A stretch of 64,000 nucleotides of DNA from Anolis sagrei (lineage: Eukaryota > Chordata > Lepidosauria > Squamata > Anolidae), in the NCBI RefSeq assembly GCF_037176765.1, contig NC_090023.1:12910542-12974541 (forward strand), in the 5' to 3' direction. The notes beneath the pieces were generated by a model, which did no database searches, had not been told where the DNA came from, and saw nothing but the letters and a program-made list of their open reading frames with translations. The stretch's first letter is position 1, and every line of letters starts with the position of its first letter. Position numbers and translations under genes: made by a program. This document shows, one piece after another, positions 10,021-20,428 of the stretch.

Positions 10021-10655
10021 CTAGAACACACCAACCTAGAGCACAATGACCTAGAACTTAACTAATAACATTCTAACCTCAAACTGAGAGTATTCATTTT
10101 GGTGGCCCAAGAAGAAGAGCAGAGGAAAGGGCTGTTCTCACTTAGAATCTTCTAACCTAGAGCATTCAGGTCTAGAACATGCTGACTTAGAGCCACATAA
10201 TCTAAAACGCCCATCTTAGGAATTATAACCTAGAACACAGAAGATTCTTTGTGTTGCAGTCTGAAAAGGAGAGCTGGGGAAAAAGCTCTTCTAGCTTAGA
10301 ACCTTCTAGCCTATATCCTGATCTAGAACACACAAACCTAGGTCACAATGGCCTAGAACCTAACCAATAATGTTCTTACCTCAAACTGAGAATATTCTTC
10401 ATGTGGTGGTCCAAAAAGCAAAGGCGAGGAAAGGGCTCTTCTCAGAACCTTCTGACCTGGAGCCTTCTGGTCTAGAACCCCCACGACTTAGAACATTTCA
10501 ACTTAGATCATTATAAACTAAAAAAAAAGAAGATTCTTTGTGTGTCAATCCGAAAAGAAGAGCTGTGGAAAGGGCTCTTCTAGCTTAGAACTTTCAAACC
10601 TAGAAACTTCTGGTCTAGAACACACATGTAGAGCACCCCAACCTAAAATCTCTTA
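10021..10655. repeat. Diverged tandem repeat, about 300-bp units rich in CTAGAAC
   Basis: Units begin with CTAGAACACAC at 10021, 10323 and 10615 (periods 302 and 292). Each carries the same order of blocks: ACCTCAAACTGAGA, then AAGGGCT(G/C)TTCT, then AAGATTCTTTGTGT. Within units, short words of about 10 bp (CTAGAAC, CCTTCT) recur, suggesting a smaller ancestral repeat. Non-coding. Confidence 0.75.
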
Positions 10656-10659
10656 AAAT

Positions 10660-10830
10660 AAATGTTCACTTTTTTTTGTATAATAATTTGATAAGTTTTG
10701 ATATTTTATATTTATTTACTGTGTTTTTTTACTGTAAGCCACTTTGAGTCCCTTGTTGGAAGATGAGCAAGGTATAAAGAAAGTTTATTAATAATAATGA
10801 TGATGATAACGATGATGACAATGATAACAA
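10660..10830 (+). mobile_element. L2-like LINE 3' tail
   Basis: GTAAGCCACTTTGAGTCCCT then GGTATAAAGAAAGTTTATTA and an ATGATG/ATAACA run: a 3' UTR end of the L2 type. Confidence 0.55.
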
Positions 10831-10908
10831 TAATCTATGACATTTTATATGTGTACATATAGATTCTTTACAATGTTTATGTGCTATAACCCACCTCAAG
10901 CCACAAGG

Positions 10909-11246
10909 GGAGGCGGGGAAGGAGGAGGAGGAGGAGGAGGAGGAGAAGAAGGAGGAGGAGGAGGAGAAGAAGGAGAAGGAGAAGGAGAAGGAGGAGGAGG
11001 AGGAGGAGAAGGAAGGAGGAGGAGAAGGAGAAGGAGGAGGAGAAGGAGAGGGAGAGGGAGAGGGAGAGGGAGAGGGAGAGGGAGAGGGAGAATGAGAAGG
11101 AGAAGGAGAAGGAGAAGGAGAAGGAGAAGGAGGAGAAGGAGAAGGAGAAGGAGAAGGAGAAGGAGGACAAAGAAGGAGGAGAAGGAGAAAGAAGGAGAGA
11201 GAAGGAGAAGGAGAGAGAAGGAGAAGGAGAAGAAGGAGAAGGAGTA
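10909..11246. repeat. Purine microsatellite (GGA/GAA/GAG)n
   Basis: About 340 bases of almost pure purine on the plus strand, in sub-blocks of GGA, GGAGAA, GGGAGA and GAAGGA. Long Arg/Glu/Gly and Ser/Leu/Phe readings here are artefacts of the repeat. Confidence 0.92.
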
Positions 11247-11265
11247 GTTAAATATCAAGTAGAAG

Positions 11266-11555
11266 ATGTACCCAGCTTGTTTTCTTCTGCTTTGGAAACT
11301 AGACTAGAAACCACTTGCCCAAATTTCAAGAAATCGCACCTAAACATTAGGAAGAACATCTCTAGGAGCTGTGGAACAGTGAACAGAGTCCCTCAAAGAG
11401 TAATGGATTCTCCATCTTTGGAGATCTTCAGAGGTTGGGTGGGCATCTTTCAAAAAGGCTTTAGTTGTATATTCCCACAAGGCAGGACATTACAGTAGAT
11501 GATCCCTGTAGTACCTTTCAACTACAAGATTTGTTGATTCTATTATTCTGAACCA
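11266..11555 (+). mobile_element. CR1 LINE 3' fragment (old)
   Basis: Diverged match to the CR1 C-terminus and 3' end: AACATTAGGAAGAACATC, then TTTGGAGATCTTCAGAGG and GATTCTATTATTCTG at the end. Confidence 0.6.
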
Positions 11556-11596
11556 TGTTTAGGGGATCAGTCAAATTCCACTTCCATCAGGCTTTG

Positions 11597-11727
11597 TTGT
11601 TGTGTATCTTCAGGTCATTTCTGACTCATGGCGACCTGAAATGATCACAAGTGCTCAGGATCACCCAGGGTTTGTGAATAGGGATTTGAACGCTGATTTC
11701 CAGATTTGCACTCAAACCACTGTAGAA
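11597..11727 (-). mobile_element. MIR-like CORE-SINE fragment
   Basis: The tail GTTGTTGTGTATCTTCAGGT and TCTGACTCATGGCGACC is followed by the tRNA-like part ending CACTCAAACCACTG. The core section is largely lost. Confidence 0.55.
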
Positions 11728-12834
11728 AAATACTCTGAGATGAGGAAACATACCCTCTCAAAAGGAACCCGCATCACCAGTTGTTAAAACACAGGACACT
11801 TTACAGTTGTGTGACTTTTCATAAAAGTTTAATTAACATAACTTAATAATCAAATTGCGTTTTGTACACAAGATGACTCAATAGCGTTGCTCTCACGCAC
11901 TGCTGTGTCAAGTTCACAACAGAAGTCCAACAGAGTTCATGCAAATTGCTCCGCCGAAGCTGGTCCAGTTTGCTTTGTCGTATTTTGCCGATCAGTTTTG
12001 TTCAATGTTTCAGGATTGATCATTGCAGTATCTTTAACACACCATTAACGGTGAAAGTCCAAAGAGGTTTTGCTCTGGAGAAAGTCCCACTGAGTAAATA
12101 CTATAAATATTATGACCCCCTAAGTGTGTTTAGGAGAGTTCCTAAATCCTGTTAAATATGTTTAGATATACTCTACAATACCATGCTTGATTCTCAAGGC
12201 TTAAGGTTTAGTAAAAAAATGAATCAATTTGTTTTTCTTGGTATTAGCATCACTTCTTTTTTTGCATGCATCTTCTAATGGTTGGCACCCACTGACATGG
12301 GAGCGGGGAGTAACTTTTCATTACAAAGTCTGGCTAAGTGAAGATAGGGAAGGGAGAGCTACTTATGAAAACAATGTCACATAGAATTAGTCACGGCTGT
12401 TTCAGAAGAACAGCTCCCGTCAAAAGAGGCTAACGTCAGACGAGTCTATCAATTGCACAGGCTTATAGTTCAACACAAATTGAGGCCTAAAGAACAATAC
12501 AGAACCATGAATTTATTACATTCTGCAAAATATAATGCCCAAAGGATTAAATATGTCTCGTTTTCACAATGAACAGCTATGTAACCCGGACGAAGGAGGT
12601 TGGAAGCTATGATTGTAATTCAGAAAGGGGTTGTCTCTCCAATGATTCAGGCTGGATTTTTTTATTCAGCCTGTGGTTGTAAGACGTAACCTTGCACTCA
12701 ACACTGAAAAATTGTTAGGTTCCAGTAATTACACACACGCACATGCAAACCCCTACTTATCTCTAAGGAAATTCCATAATGATTAAATGAATGCACCCCA
12801 ATTCCTCCAAAGAGAGGTCCATGCTTGGAAGTAG
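11728..12834. other. No gene recognised
   Basis: Low-GC stretch without a named repeat or convincing ORF; the first about 400 bases could be an old element remnant. Candidate unique sequence. Confidence 0.45.
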
Positions 12835-13101
12835 ACTAGACTAGGATGCCAAACAATGGTTTCAAACTACAAGAAGGGAGATTCCACCTGAACATGAGGA
12901 AGAACTTCCTAACTGTGAGAGCCGTTCAGCAGTGGAACTCTCTGCCCCCGAGTGTGGTGGAGGCTCCTTCTTTGGAAGCTTTTAAACAGAGGCTGGATGG
13001 CCATCTGTCAGGGGTACTTTGAATACAGTTTTCCTGCTTCTTGGCAGAATGGGGTTGGACTGGATGGCCCACGTGGTCTCTTCCAACTCTATAATTCTAT
13101 G
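12835..13101 (+). mobile_element. CR1 LINE 3' end
   Basis: It encodes the CR1 C-terminal signature (FKLQERRFHLNMRKNFLT, then AVQQWNSLPPSVVEAPS) and ends TTCCAACTCTATAATTCTAT. 5' truncated. Confidence 0.85.
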
Positions 13102-13204
13102 AAAGCAATGCAGGATATAGGTGAGCATTTGCATCAGCATTCCACCTTTGTACACATTCACCAATCTCACCTAATACCATATTTTAATACAATACAACCA
13201 CAAC

Positions 13205-14175
13205 ATCCATGGAATGTGTCCAAAATGGTCAAAGAATTGGAAGCCAAGCCCTATGAAGACCAACTTAGGAAGCTGGGTATGTTTAACTTGAAAAAAAAGA
13301 AGGCTGAGAAAAGGGGACATAAGAGGCATATTTGAAAGGATCTCCCATTGAGAAGGAGAGCTTATTTTCTGTTGCTCTAGAGCAGTGGTTCCCAACCTGT
13401 GGTCTGTGGACCACCAGTGGTCCACAAGAATGAATATATGGTTCTTGGCCTCACCATTACTACACCATTGCCTCAAAACCACATGGAAACTAGAGCAACT
13501 GGTCTCGCAAAACCCTCTTATAGTGCCGAGGCAACGGGGATGTCAGGAGGAGAGAGACTGTCAACCCACAAAAGATTACTACAATCACACCAGCTCTAGA
13601 TTATTAAATATGATTTTCTGTAGGTGAGCAGATGATGACTACTGGATGGCAGTATCAGAAACTAGAGCTGATTGGGTCTCTCCAATGCAATTTCCTGAAT
13701 CAGCACCTCAAATAACCAGACCAAGTCTAAAGTTGACCAAAAACTGATTCATAACCCTTTTGGTATGAATGGTGGAGAGTAGTCCCTGGTCAAAGTGGTC
13801 CCTGGTCAAAACAAGGTTGGGAACCACTGCTCTAAAGACTCGGACACAATGGAGCAATAGATTCAAATTGCAAATTAAAAAGATTCCACTTAAATATTAG
13901 GAAGAACCTTCTGATGGTAAATATTGTCAAGTAGTGGATTATGCTACCTGGGAGTGTGGTGGAGCCTCCTTCTTTGAATGTTCTTGAGCAGAAGGTGGAT
14001 GGCCATCTGTCAGGAATGCTTTGACTGTGTGTTCCTGCATGGCAGTGTGACTGGATGACTCTTCTTTGGATGTTTTTTGAGCAGAAGATGGATGGCCATC
14101 TGTCAGGAATGCTTTAACTATGTGTTCCTGCATGGCAGTGTGACTGGATGACTCTTCCAACTCTAACAAAATGTT
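13205..14175 (+). mobile_element. Old CR1 LINE split by a hAT element
   Basis: The part before 13370 matches the coding segment GTCCAAAATGGTCAAAG to GTATGTTTAACTTG. The part after 13840 matches ATTCCACTTAAATATTAGGA and the 3' end GATGACTCTTCCAACTCTAA. A 92-bp segment (13971-14062) is tandemly repeated once (14063-about 14154). Confidence 0.7.
13383..13829 (+). mobile_element. Non-autonomous hAT (CAGTGGTTCCCAACC ends)
   Basis: 447 bp with terminal inverted repeats CAGTGGTTCCCAACCT and GGTTGGGAACCACTG. Target duplication is CTCTAGAG against CTCTAAAG (7 of 8). Same family as 26003-26647, in opposite orientation. No transposase. Confidence 0.85.
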
Positions 14176-14447
14176 TCTCCTCTGGGCATTTTCTAGGTTC
14201 CCCAGTGCACTTCTATGGTATGCTTGGTCCAGAAGTCTTTCATTTCAGTAGGGTCACTATAATTTATGGTGTCATGGATCCACACAAACTCTTAGAGATA
14301 CAAGAATCATACTGTATATAATTTAATGCATTCCATATTTAAACCTGGACTACTGGATTGAAGAGGAACTTCATACAAACTCAATCATGAGATGCATGTC
14401 AATGGAGCTCACAGTTCAGCAGCTTCTAACATTCCATCCTCTCATTT

Positions 14448-14815
14448 TGATGAATCATGGAATCATAGAGTTGGAAGAAACCTCATGGGCCATCCAGTCC
14501 AACCCCCTGCCAAGAAGCAGGAAAACTGCACTCAAAGCACCCCTGACAGATGATCATCCAGCCTCTATTTCAAAGCCTCCAAAGAAGGAGCCTCCAACAC
14601 ACTCAGGGGCAGAGAGTTCCACTGTTGAACAGCTCTCATAGTCAGGAAGTTCTTCCTAATGTTCAGATGGAATCTCCTTTCTTGTAGTTTGAAGCCATTG
14701 TTCTGTGTCCTAATCTCCAGGCCAGCAGAAAACAAGCTTGCTCCCTCCTCCCTATGACTTCCTCTCACATACTTATACATGGCTATCATGTCTCTTCTCA
14801 GCCTTCTCTGACATT
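14448..14815 (-). mobile_element. CR1 LINE 3' end
   Basis: A reverse-complement copy beginning GAATCATAGAGTTGGAAG and covering the C-terminal coding part through ATGGCTATCATGTCTCTTCT. It is 5' truncated near 14815. Confidence 0.85.
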
Positions 14816-15395
14816 TGAGACTTCCTATACAATTAAACCATTAACAAGAAGGAAACGGTTGGGAGATTTAGGGGAGAATGTGCAGCAAACAGGGGGAAAT
14901 TGCAGACTCGAATGATGTGCATAACTGTGTCATTGGAACAGTGAATCCACTTTGGGTGTTAACCTTCAATGTTAAAAGCTGTCCACAGTGCTGAATCTAT
15001 CCATTCCACATTTGCTCATGGAAAGTTCCTCTTAAAACCTGGAGAAGATTCACCATCCCCAGATTTAGTTCCCGATTTTTTTAAGGGAGGGAAGGATCCT
15101 ATGAGCCTTAAACTTAGTTTCCTGGAGTGTGTTTTCCCCATTCTCGAAGTGGAAAGGAATGTTGAAAAATGCAAAACATTATCCATATAGGCCACCATTT
15201 CTATCTTCTATTTCCATACAGATAATGCCTAATTTGGTCCTATGTCCCTAAATACCTTGTGATGCCAGAGATTTATGATCAAACCTCCCAACATTCCTTA
15301 ATTCCATTCCAGTATCCATACTGGGACTTTGGTTTAAATGGAGAGTGTGGGTGGGATCAGGTTTTCACTCTTTCTCCTCCACCATTTCTCCCAAA
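14816..15395. other. No gene recognised
   Basis: No named repeat. The ORFs are short and unsupported. Confidence 0.45.
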
Positions 15396-15529
15396 CAGGC
15401 ATGGGCAAACTTCTGCCCTCCAGATGTTTTGGACTTCAACTCCCACAATTCCTAACAGCCGGCAGGCTGTTAGGAATTGTGGGAGTTGAAGTCCAAAACA
15501 CATGGAGGGCCGAAGTTTGCTCATGCGTG
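15396..15529. mobile_element. Palindromic MITE (CAGGCATGGGCAAAC family)
   Basis: A 134-bp inverted repeat with arms beginning CAGGCATGGGCAAACTT and meeting at CAGCCGGCAGGCTG. Same family and length as 19011-19144. Confidence 0.85.
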
Positions 15530-15544
15530 CTCTGAACAGTGCAA

Positions 15545-15733
15545 CTACAGTGTAGACTTGACATCACTGTGACTGCTATGGCTTAAACGGTATGGAGTCC
15601 TAAAATTTGTAGTGTGGTGAGGCACCAGCCCTCTTGGCACAGAAGACTGAAGACCTTGTAAAACTACAACTCCCATGAATTCCATAGCACTGAGCCATGG
15701 CAGTCAAAGTGGGTGGTTGTCAAACTGCTCAGA
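15545..15733. mobile_element. Palindromic MITE (GGTGCATCTACACTG family)
   Basis: It has CTACAGTGTAGACTTGACAT at the left and GAGCCATGGCAGTCAAAGTG at the right; arms are inverted around the GGCACAGAAGACTG centre. Ends eroded. Confidence 0.6.
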
Positions 15734-15912
15734 TCCAATCCCGTGGATATGAAGAAAACAAAATCCTTAGGAGATTCGAGCACATATCTCTAAGAGCCCA
15801 GCTATCTAAGGGCAAAATCCCACAAAAATACACAAAAATACTGGTTTTCATCCACTCTAAGTTTTAGTTTGAAATTTAAAGAAGTTATCTAATAAACTGA
15901 TCTTTATCCCCA

Positions 15913-16130
15913 AATCATCACCTTGAGGTGCATTTACACTGTAGAATTAATACAGCTTGGCACCATTTCAACCTCCAGGGCTCAATACAATCCTGGGGGT
16001 TGTAGTTTTCTAAGGCTTTCAGTCTTCCCTGCCAAATAATGCTGGTGCTGCACCAAACTACAATTCCTAGGATACCATAGCATTGAGATGTGGAAATTAA
16101 CATGATTCAAACTGCATTAATTCTATAGGC
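15913..16130. mobile_element. Palindromic MITE (GGTGCATCTACACTG family)
   Basis: The left arm GGTGCATTTACACTGTAGAA and the right arm end GCATTAATTCTATAG flank a centre of CTTCCCTGCCAAATAATG. Confidence 0.7.
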
Positions 16131-16136
16131 AGATCA

Positions 16137-16466
16137 GGAGCCCCTAAAGGTGCAGCGCGTTAAACCACTGAGCTGCTGAACTTGCTGACCGAAAGGTCAG
16201 TGGTTTGAATCCATGGAGCAGGATGAGCTCCCGCTGTTAGCCCCAGCTTCTGCCAACCTAGAAGTTCGAAAACAACTTTGAGTACATCAATAAGGGACCA
16301 TTTCAGTAGGAAGATAACGGTGCTCCATGAGCTCATGCTGACCACATGACCTAGAAGGTATCTATGGACAGTGACAGCTCTTTGGCTTAGAAATGGAGAT
16401 GTGCACCACTCACCAGAGTCAGAAACGACTAGACTTAATGTCAAAGGGAAACCTTTACATTTATCT
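16137..16466 (+). mobile_element. Sauria-type SINE
   Basis: tRNA-like head GTTAAACCACTGAGCTGCTG with a B-box-like GGTTTGAATCC, body CCCAGCTTCTGCCAACC, BovB-like tail AGACTTAATGTCAAAGGG and AAACCTTTAC. Full length, moderately diverged. Confidence 0.88.
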
Positions 16467-16471
16467 TAGAT

Positions 16472-16605
16472 AAGGCATGGGCAAACTTTGGCCCTCCAGC
16501 TGTTTTGGACTTCAACTTCCACCATTTCTAACAGCCGATAGGCTGCTAGAAATTGTGGAAGTTGAAGTCTAAAACACTTGGAGGGCTGAAATTTGGCCAT
16601 GCATG
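16472..16605. mobile_element. Palindromic MITE (CAGGCATGGGCAAAC family)
   Basis: Arms AGGCATGGGCAAACTTTGG and the inverted counterpart meet at CAGCCGATAGGCTG. About 134 bp, diverged. Confidence 0.82.
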
Positions 16606-17070
16606 GCGTAGATGCATACTTGATTTTCAATTTAGGTTCAAACCAAGAATGGATTCACTGTCCCAATGCAGGCTGGCCTCAGAAGCATCCTATATACATG
16701 TCACAAGACGATCTGTGGCTTTCACATTAATATCAAGTCAATACAGAGTTTATAGTATGATATATTATGAGGTATAGTACCAGGCTTCTTTTTAAACTCT
16801 CAAGCAACCAGAAACTACACTTATCTGGCATCTACCCAATCCCCACGGGTGCCGGTTAACTGAGAGTCTCCTGTATTATATTAATGTCTGACACTGCAAG
16901 TTTCTTCAAAAGTTAGATATTTGGAAGAACTGAAACTATAATTCCTGGAATACTCTAAATTTCCATGTTTGAGTCTTAAAGGGTGACTTTTTAAACGCTG
17001 GGCTGCTTGATTCAAAACTAGACCATTGATCTACTTGAAGCCCTAGCTAAAAAGGTCAGGGACGGAACTG
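16606..17070. other. Mostly unrecognised; one repeat shared with 56165
   Basis: No gene seen. At about 16800-16875 the block GGCATCTACCCAATCCCCAC to GAGAGTCTCCTGTATT resembles 56165-56245, so it is a short dispersed repeat, perhaps a Tigger-like end. Confidence 0.4.
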
Positions 17071-18089
17071 AGGGTGCGTCTACACCAGTGGTACTCAACC
17101 TTCCTAATGCCGTGACCCCTTAATACAGTTCCTCATGTTGTGGTGACCCCCAACTATAACATTATTTTTGTTGCTACTTCATAACTGTAATTTTGCTACT
17201 GTTATGAATTGTTATGTAAATACCTCATCTGCAGGATATATTTTCATTCACTGCACCAAATTTGGCACAAATATCTGATATGTCCAAATTTGAATACTGG
17301 TGGGGTTGAGGGGGGATTAATTTTGTTATTTGGGGGTTGTAGTTGCTGGGATTTATAGTTCACCTACAATCAAAGAGAACTCTGAACTCCACCAACGATG
17401 GAATTGACCCAAACTTGGCACAAAAGATCTCCCATGATCAATAGAAAATACTGGAAAGGTTTGGTGAGGGTTTGGTGGGCATTGACCTTGAGTTTGGGAG
17501 TTGTAGTTCAAATACATCCAGAGAGCACTGTGGACTCAAACAGTGACGGATCTGAACCAAACTTGGCACAAATACTCAATATGCCCAAATGTGAAGTTTG
17601 GGAATATTTTCCCCCAAACTGGTGGAGTTTGGGGGGGGGGGGGGGAATAAAACTTGGCATTTGGGAGTTGTAGTGACTGGGATTTATAGTTCATCTACAA
17701 TCAAAGAGTATTCTAGACCTCAGCAATGATAGAATTGGGCCAAACTTCCCACACAGATCCTCCATTACCAACAGAAAATACTGTGTTTTCTGCTGGTCTT
17801 TGGCGACCCCTCTGACACCCTCTTGCACACCCTCTTGCCCCAGGGGTCCCGACCTTCAAGTTGAGAAACACTGGTCTACATTGTATGATTAATGCAGATT
17901 GACACCACTTGAACTACCATGGCTCAATGCTATGGGATCCTGGGGGCTGTAGTTTGCTAGGGCACCACACTCTTTGGCAGAGAAGGCTAAAGACCTAGCA
18001 GGACCACAAATTCCCAGGATCCCATAGCATTGAGCCATGGCAGATAAAGTGGTGCTAAACTGCATTAATTTGGAAGTGTAGATGCACTC
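17071..18089. mobile_element. Palindromic MITE (GGTGCATCTACACTG family) split by a hAT element
   Basis: The left tip GGGTGCGTCTACAC is cut off by the hAT at 17086-17873. The rest resumes TGTATGATTAATGCAG and ends AGTGTAGATGCACTC. Confidence 0.75.
17086..17873 (+). mobile_element. Non-autonomous hAT (OposCharlie/URR1-like), complete
   Basis: 788 bp from CAGTGGTACTCAACCTTCC to GTTGAGAAACACTG, with target duplication GTCTACAC against GTCTACAT (7 of 8). It contains the family modules ATTTTCATTCACTG and CTACAATCAAAGAG twice and a G-run (about 17630-17645). No transposase. Confidence 0.87.
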
Positions 18090-18159
18090 TCTATTCATTC
18101 CACAAACCCTCCAAGTTTTTGGAGTTAGCTTTGGGAAATCAAAACCTTCTCTCAAAAAA

Positions 18160-18278
18160 GGAAGTTGCCATAGATCTGGGCAAAACGTCAGGAGATAATA
18201 CCTCTGGAACATAGCCGTACAGCCTGGAAAACTAACAGCAACCCAGTGATTCCAGCCATGAAAGCATTTGGCAACAGA
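18160..18278 (+). mobile_element. Penelope-like 3' end fragment
   Basis: Diverged match to the repeated end: AAAACGTCAGGAGATAATAC, AACATAGCCGTACAGCC, then CCAGTGATTCCAGCCATGAA. Confidence 0.65.
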
Positions 18279-18429
18279 AAGGAAGCTGGTTCACAAACAC
18301 AGAAGAGCTTAACAATAAATCAATCAGAGGAAAGAATCTCGGTGAAAATTGGGCCTGTTAAAGAAAATGGAGGAACTAGAAGGGAATCACACGAGACATT
18401 CAAAGCATAATAAATATATCATCCCATGA

Positions 18430-18560
18430 CGTTGCCTTCCCCCGAGGCTGAGAGAGTGTGACTTGCCCAGGGTCACCCAATGGATTCCATAGCTGAGCAG
18501 GGATTCGGACCCTGATCTCTAGAGTCATAACTAAATGCACAACCCATTAGCCTAAGAATC
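18430..18560 (-). mobile_element. MIR-like CORE-SINE fragment
   Basis: Plus-strand text CTGAGAGAGTGTGACTTGCC and GGGTCACCCAATGGATTCC is the reverse complement of the MIR core, followed by the tRNA-like GGGATTCGGACCCTGATC. Confidence 0.7.
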
Positions 18561-18949
18561 CTGCTCCAAAGTAAACTTCTTCTCCAGCACTCATATTGTG
18601 AATATTGCAGTCACTTAAAATTTCATACTTCGAAATCAGTTCCAAGTGTGAATAATTTTCAGCATCTTTCTGCAAAGATATGATATTTGGGAACTGGAGA
18701 AGCATTTCATTTTGGAGGGGTAGGATATTGATGTGATTCTTTGCAAGCAATGCATTCACAAAGAGTAATGGCGACTCTCTGTTGTTGTTGTTTTGCTTTA
18801 CCCTTGAGCAAAAGTTGGCACTTCAACATAGGATGGAGGTTAGAGTCTTTTCTGGGTTTTAGCCCAAACTTTAGGCCAGTTATGCCAGCTGCTGGATCTC
18901 TTTGAGCAATAGCGATACAGCTCAGACTTTAATGTTCAGACTACAACTC
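18561..18949. other. No gene recognised
   Basis: Unique-looking AT-rich sequence; a short GTT triplet run lies at about 18781. Confidence 0.45.
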
Positions 18950-19010
18950 AGAGCGGATCCAACTCCCAACTCCCAGGGCCACTTCTGCATCAATATTTTA
19001 CCATCTATGT

Positions 19011-19144
19011 CAGGCATGGGCAAACTTTGGCCCTCCAGGTGTTTTGGACTTCAACTCCCACAATTCCTAACAGCCGGTAGGCTGTTAGGAATTGTGGGAG
19101 TTGAAGTCCAAAACACCTGGAGGGCCAAAGTTTGCCCATGCCTG
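19011..19144. mobile_element. Palindromic MITE that seeds the array
   Basis: A perfect hairpin: arms 19011-19075 and 19080-19144 (65 bp each) with the 4-base loop GGTA. Ends are CAGGCATGGGCAAACTTTGG and its complement. The left 8-base flank is ATCTATGT (19003-19010); the matching right flank, ATCTAAAT, lies after the whole array (20396-20403). Confidence 0.93.
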
Positions 19145-20395
19145 ACATAGATGGTAAAATATTGATGCAGAAGTGGCCCTGGGAGTTGGGAGTTGGATTC
19201 GCTCTGGATCCGCCGGTAGGCTGTTAGGAATTGTGGGAGTTGAAGTCCAAAACACCTGGAGGGCCAAAGTTTGCCCATGCCTGACATAGATGGTAAAATA
19301 TTGATGCAGAAGTGGCCCTGGGAGTTGGGAGTTGGATTCGCTCTGGATCCGCCGGTAGGCTGTTAGGAATTGTGGGAGTTGAAGTCCAAAACACCTGGAG
19401 GGCCAAAGTTTGCCCATGCCTGACATAGATGGTAAAATATTGATGCAGAAGTGGCCCTGGGAGTTGGGAGTTGGATTCGCTCTGGATCCGCCGGTAGGCT
19501 GTTAGGAATTGTGGGAGTTGAAGTCCAAAACACCTGGAGGGCCAAAGTTTGCCCATGCCTGACATAGATGGTAAAATATTGATGCAGAAGTGGCCCTGGG
19601 AGTTGGGAGTTGGATTCGCTCTGGATCCGCCGGTAGGCTGTTAGGAATTGTGGGAGTTGAAGTCCAAAACACCTGGAGGGCCAAAGTTTGCCCATGCCTG
19701 ACATAGATGGTAAAATATTGATGCAGAAGTGGCCCTGGGAGTTGGGAGTTGGATTCGCTCTGGATCCGCCGGTAGGCTGTTAGGAATTGTGGGAGTTGAA
19801 GTCCAAAACACCTGGAGGGCCAAAGTTTGCCCATGCCTGACATAGATGGTAAAATATTGATGCAGAAGTGGCCCTGGGAGTTGGGAGTTGGATTCGCTCT
19901 GGATCCGCCGGTAGGCTGTTAGGAATTGTGGGAGTTGAAGTCCAAAACACCTGGAGGGCCAAAGTTTGCCCATGCCTGACATAGATGGTAAAATATTGAT
20001 GCAGAAGTGGCCCTGGGAGTTGGGAGTTGGATTCGCTCTGGATCCGCCGGTAGGCTGTTAGGAATTGTGGGAGTTGAAGTCCAAAACACCTGGAGGGCCA
20101 AAGTTTGCCCATGCCTGACATAGATGGTAAAATATTGATGCAGAAGTGGCCCTGGGAGTTGGGAGTTGGATTCGCTCTGGATCCGCCGGTAGGCTGTTAG
20201 GAATTGTGGGAGTTGAAGTCCAAAACACCTGGAGGGCCAAAGTTTGCCCATGCCTGACATAGATGGTAAAATATTGATGCAGAAGTGGCCCTGGGAGTTG
20301 GGAGTTGGATTCGCTCTGGATCCGCCGGTAGGCTGTTAGGAATTGTGGGAGTTGAAGTCCAAAACACCTGGAGGGCCAAAGTTTGCCCATGCCTG
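19076..20395. repeat. 139-bp tandem array, 9.5 units, apparently identical
   Basis: Nine complete units begin at 19076, 19215, 19354, 19493, 19632, 19771, 19910, 20049 and 20188, and a half unit runs 20327-20395. Each unit is the loop plus the right MITE arm (69 bp), then 61 bp that is the reverse complement of the unique left flank 18950-19010, then the 9-bp join GGATCCGCC. By eye all units are the same. The 113-residue readings in it are not genes. Confidence 0.97.
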
Positions 20396-20428
20396 ATCTA
20401 AATTATTCCCAAGTACAGTCCTTTGGAG

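Noticed and set aside
10837-11247. Arg/Gly/Glu-rich protein
   Set aside because: Pure product of the GGA/GAA microsatellite.
19051-20390. Nine nearly identical 113-residue reading frames
   Set aside because: They are readings through the 139-bp MITE-derived array; the sequence is non-coding transposon plus inverted flank.
19076-20395. CRISPR-like regular array
   Set aside because: Whole 139-bp units are identical, with no variable spacers, in a vertebrate genome.
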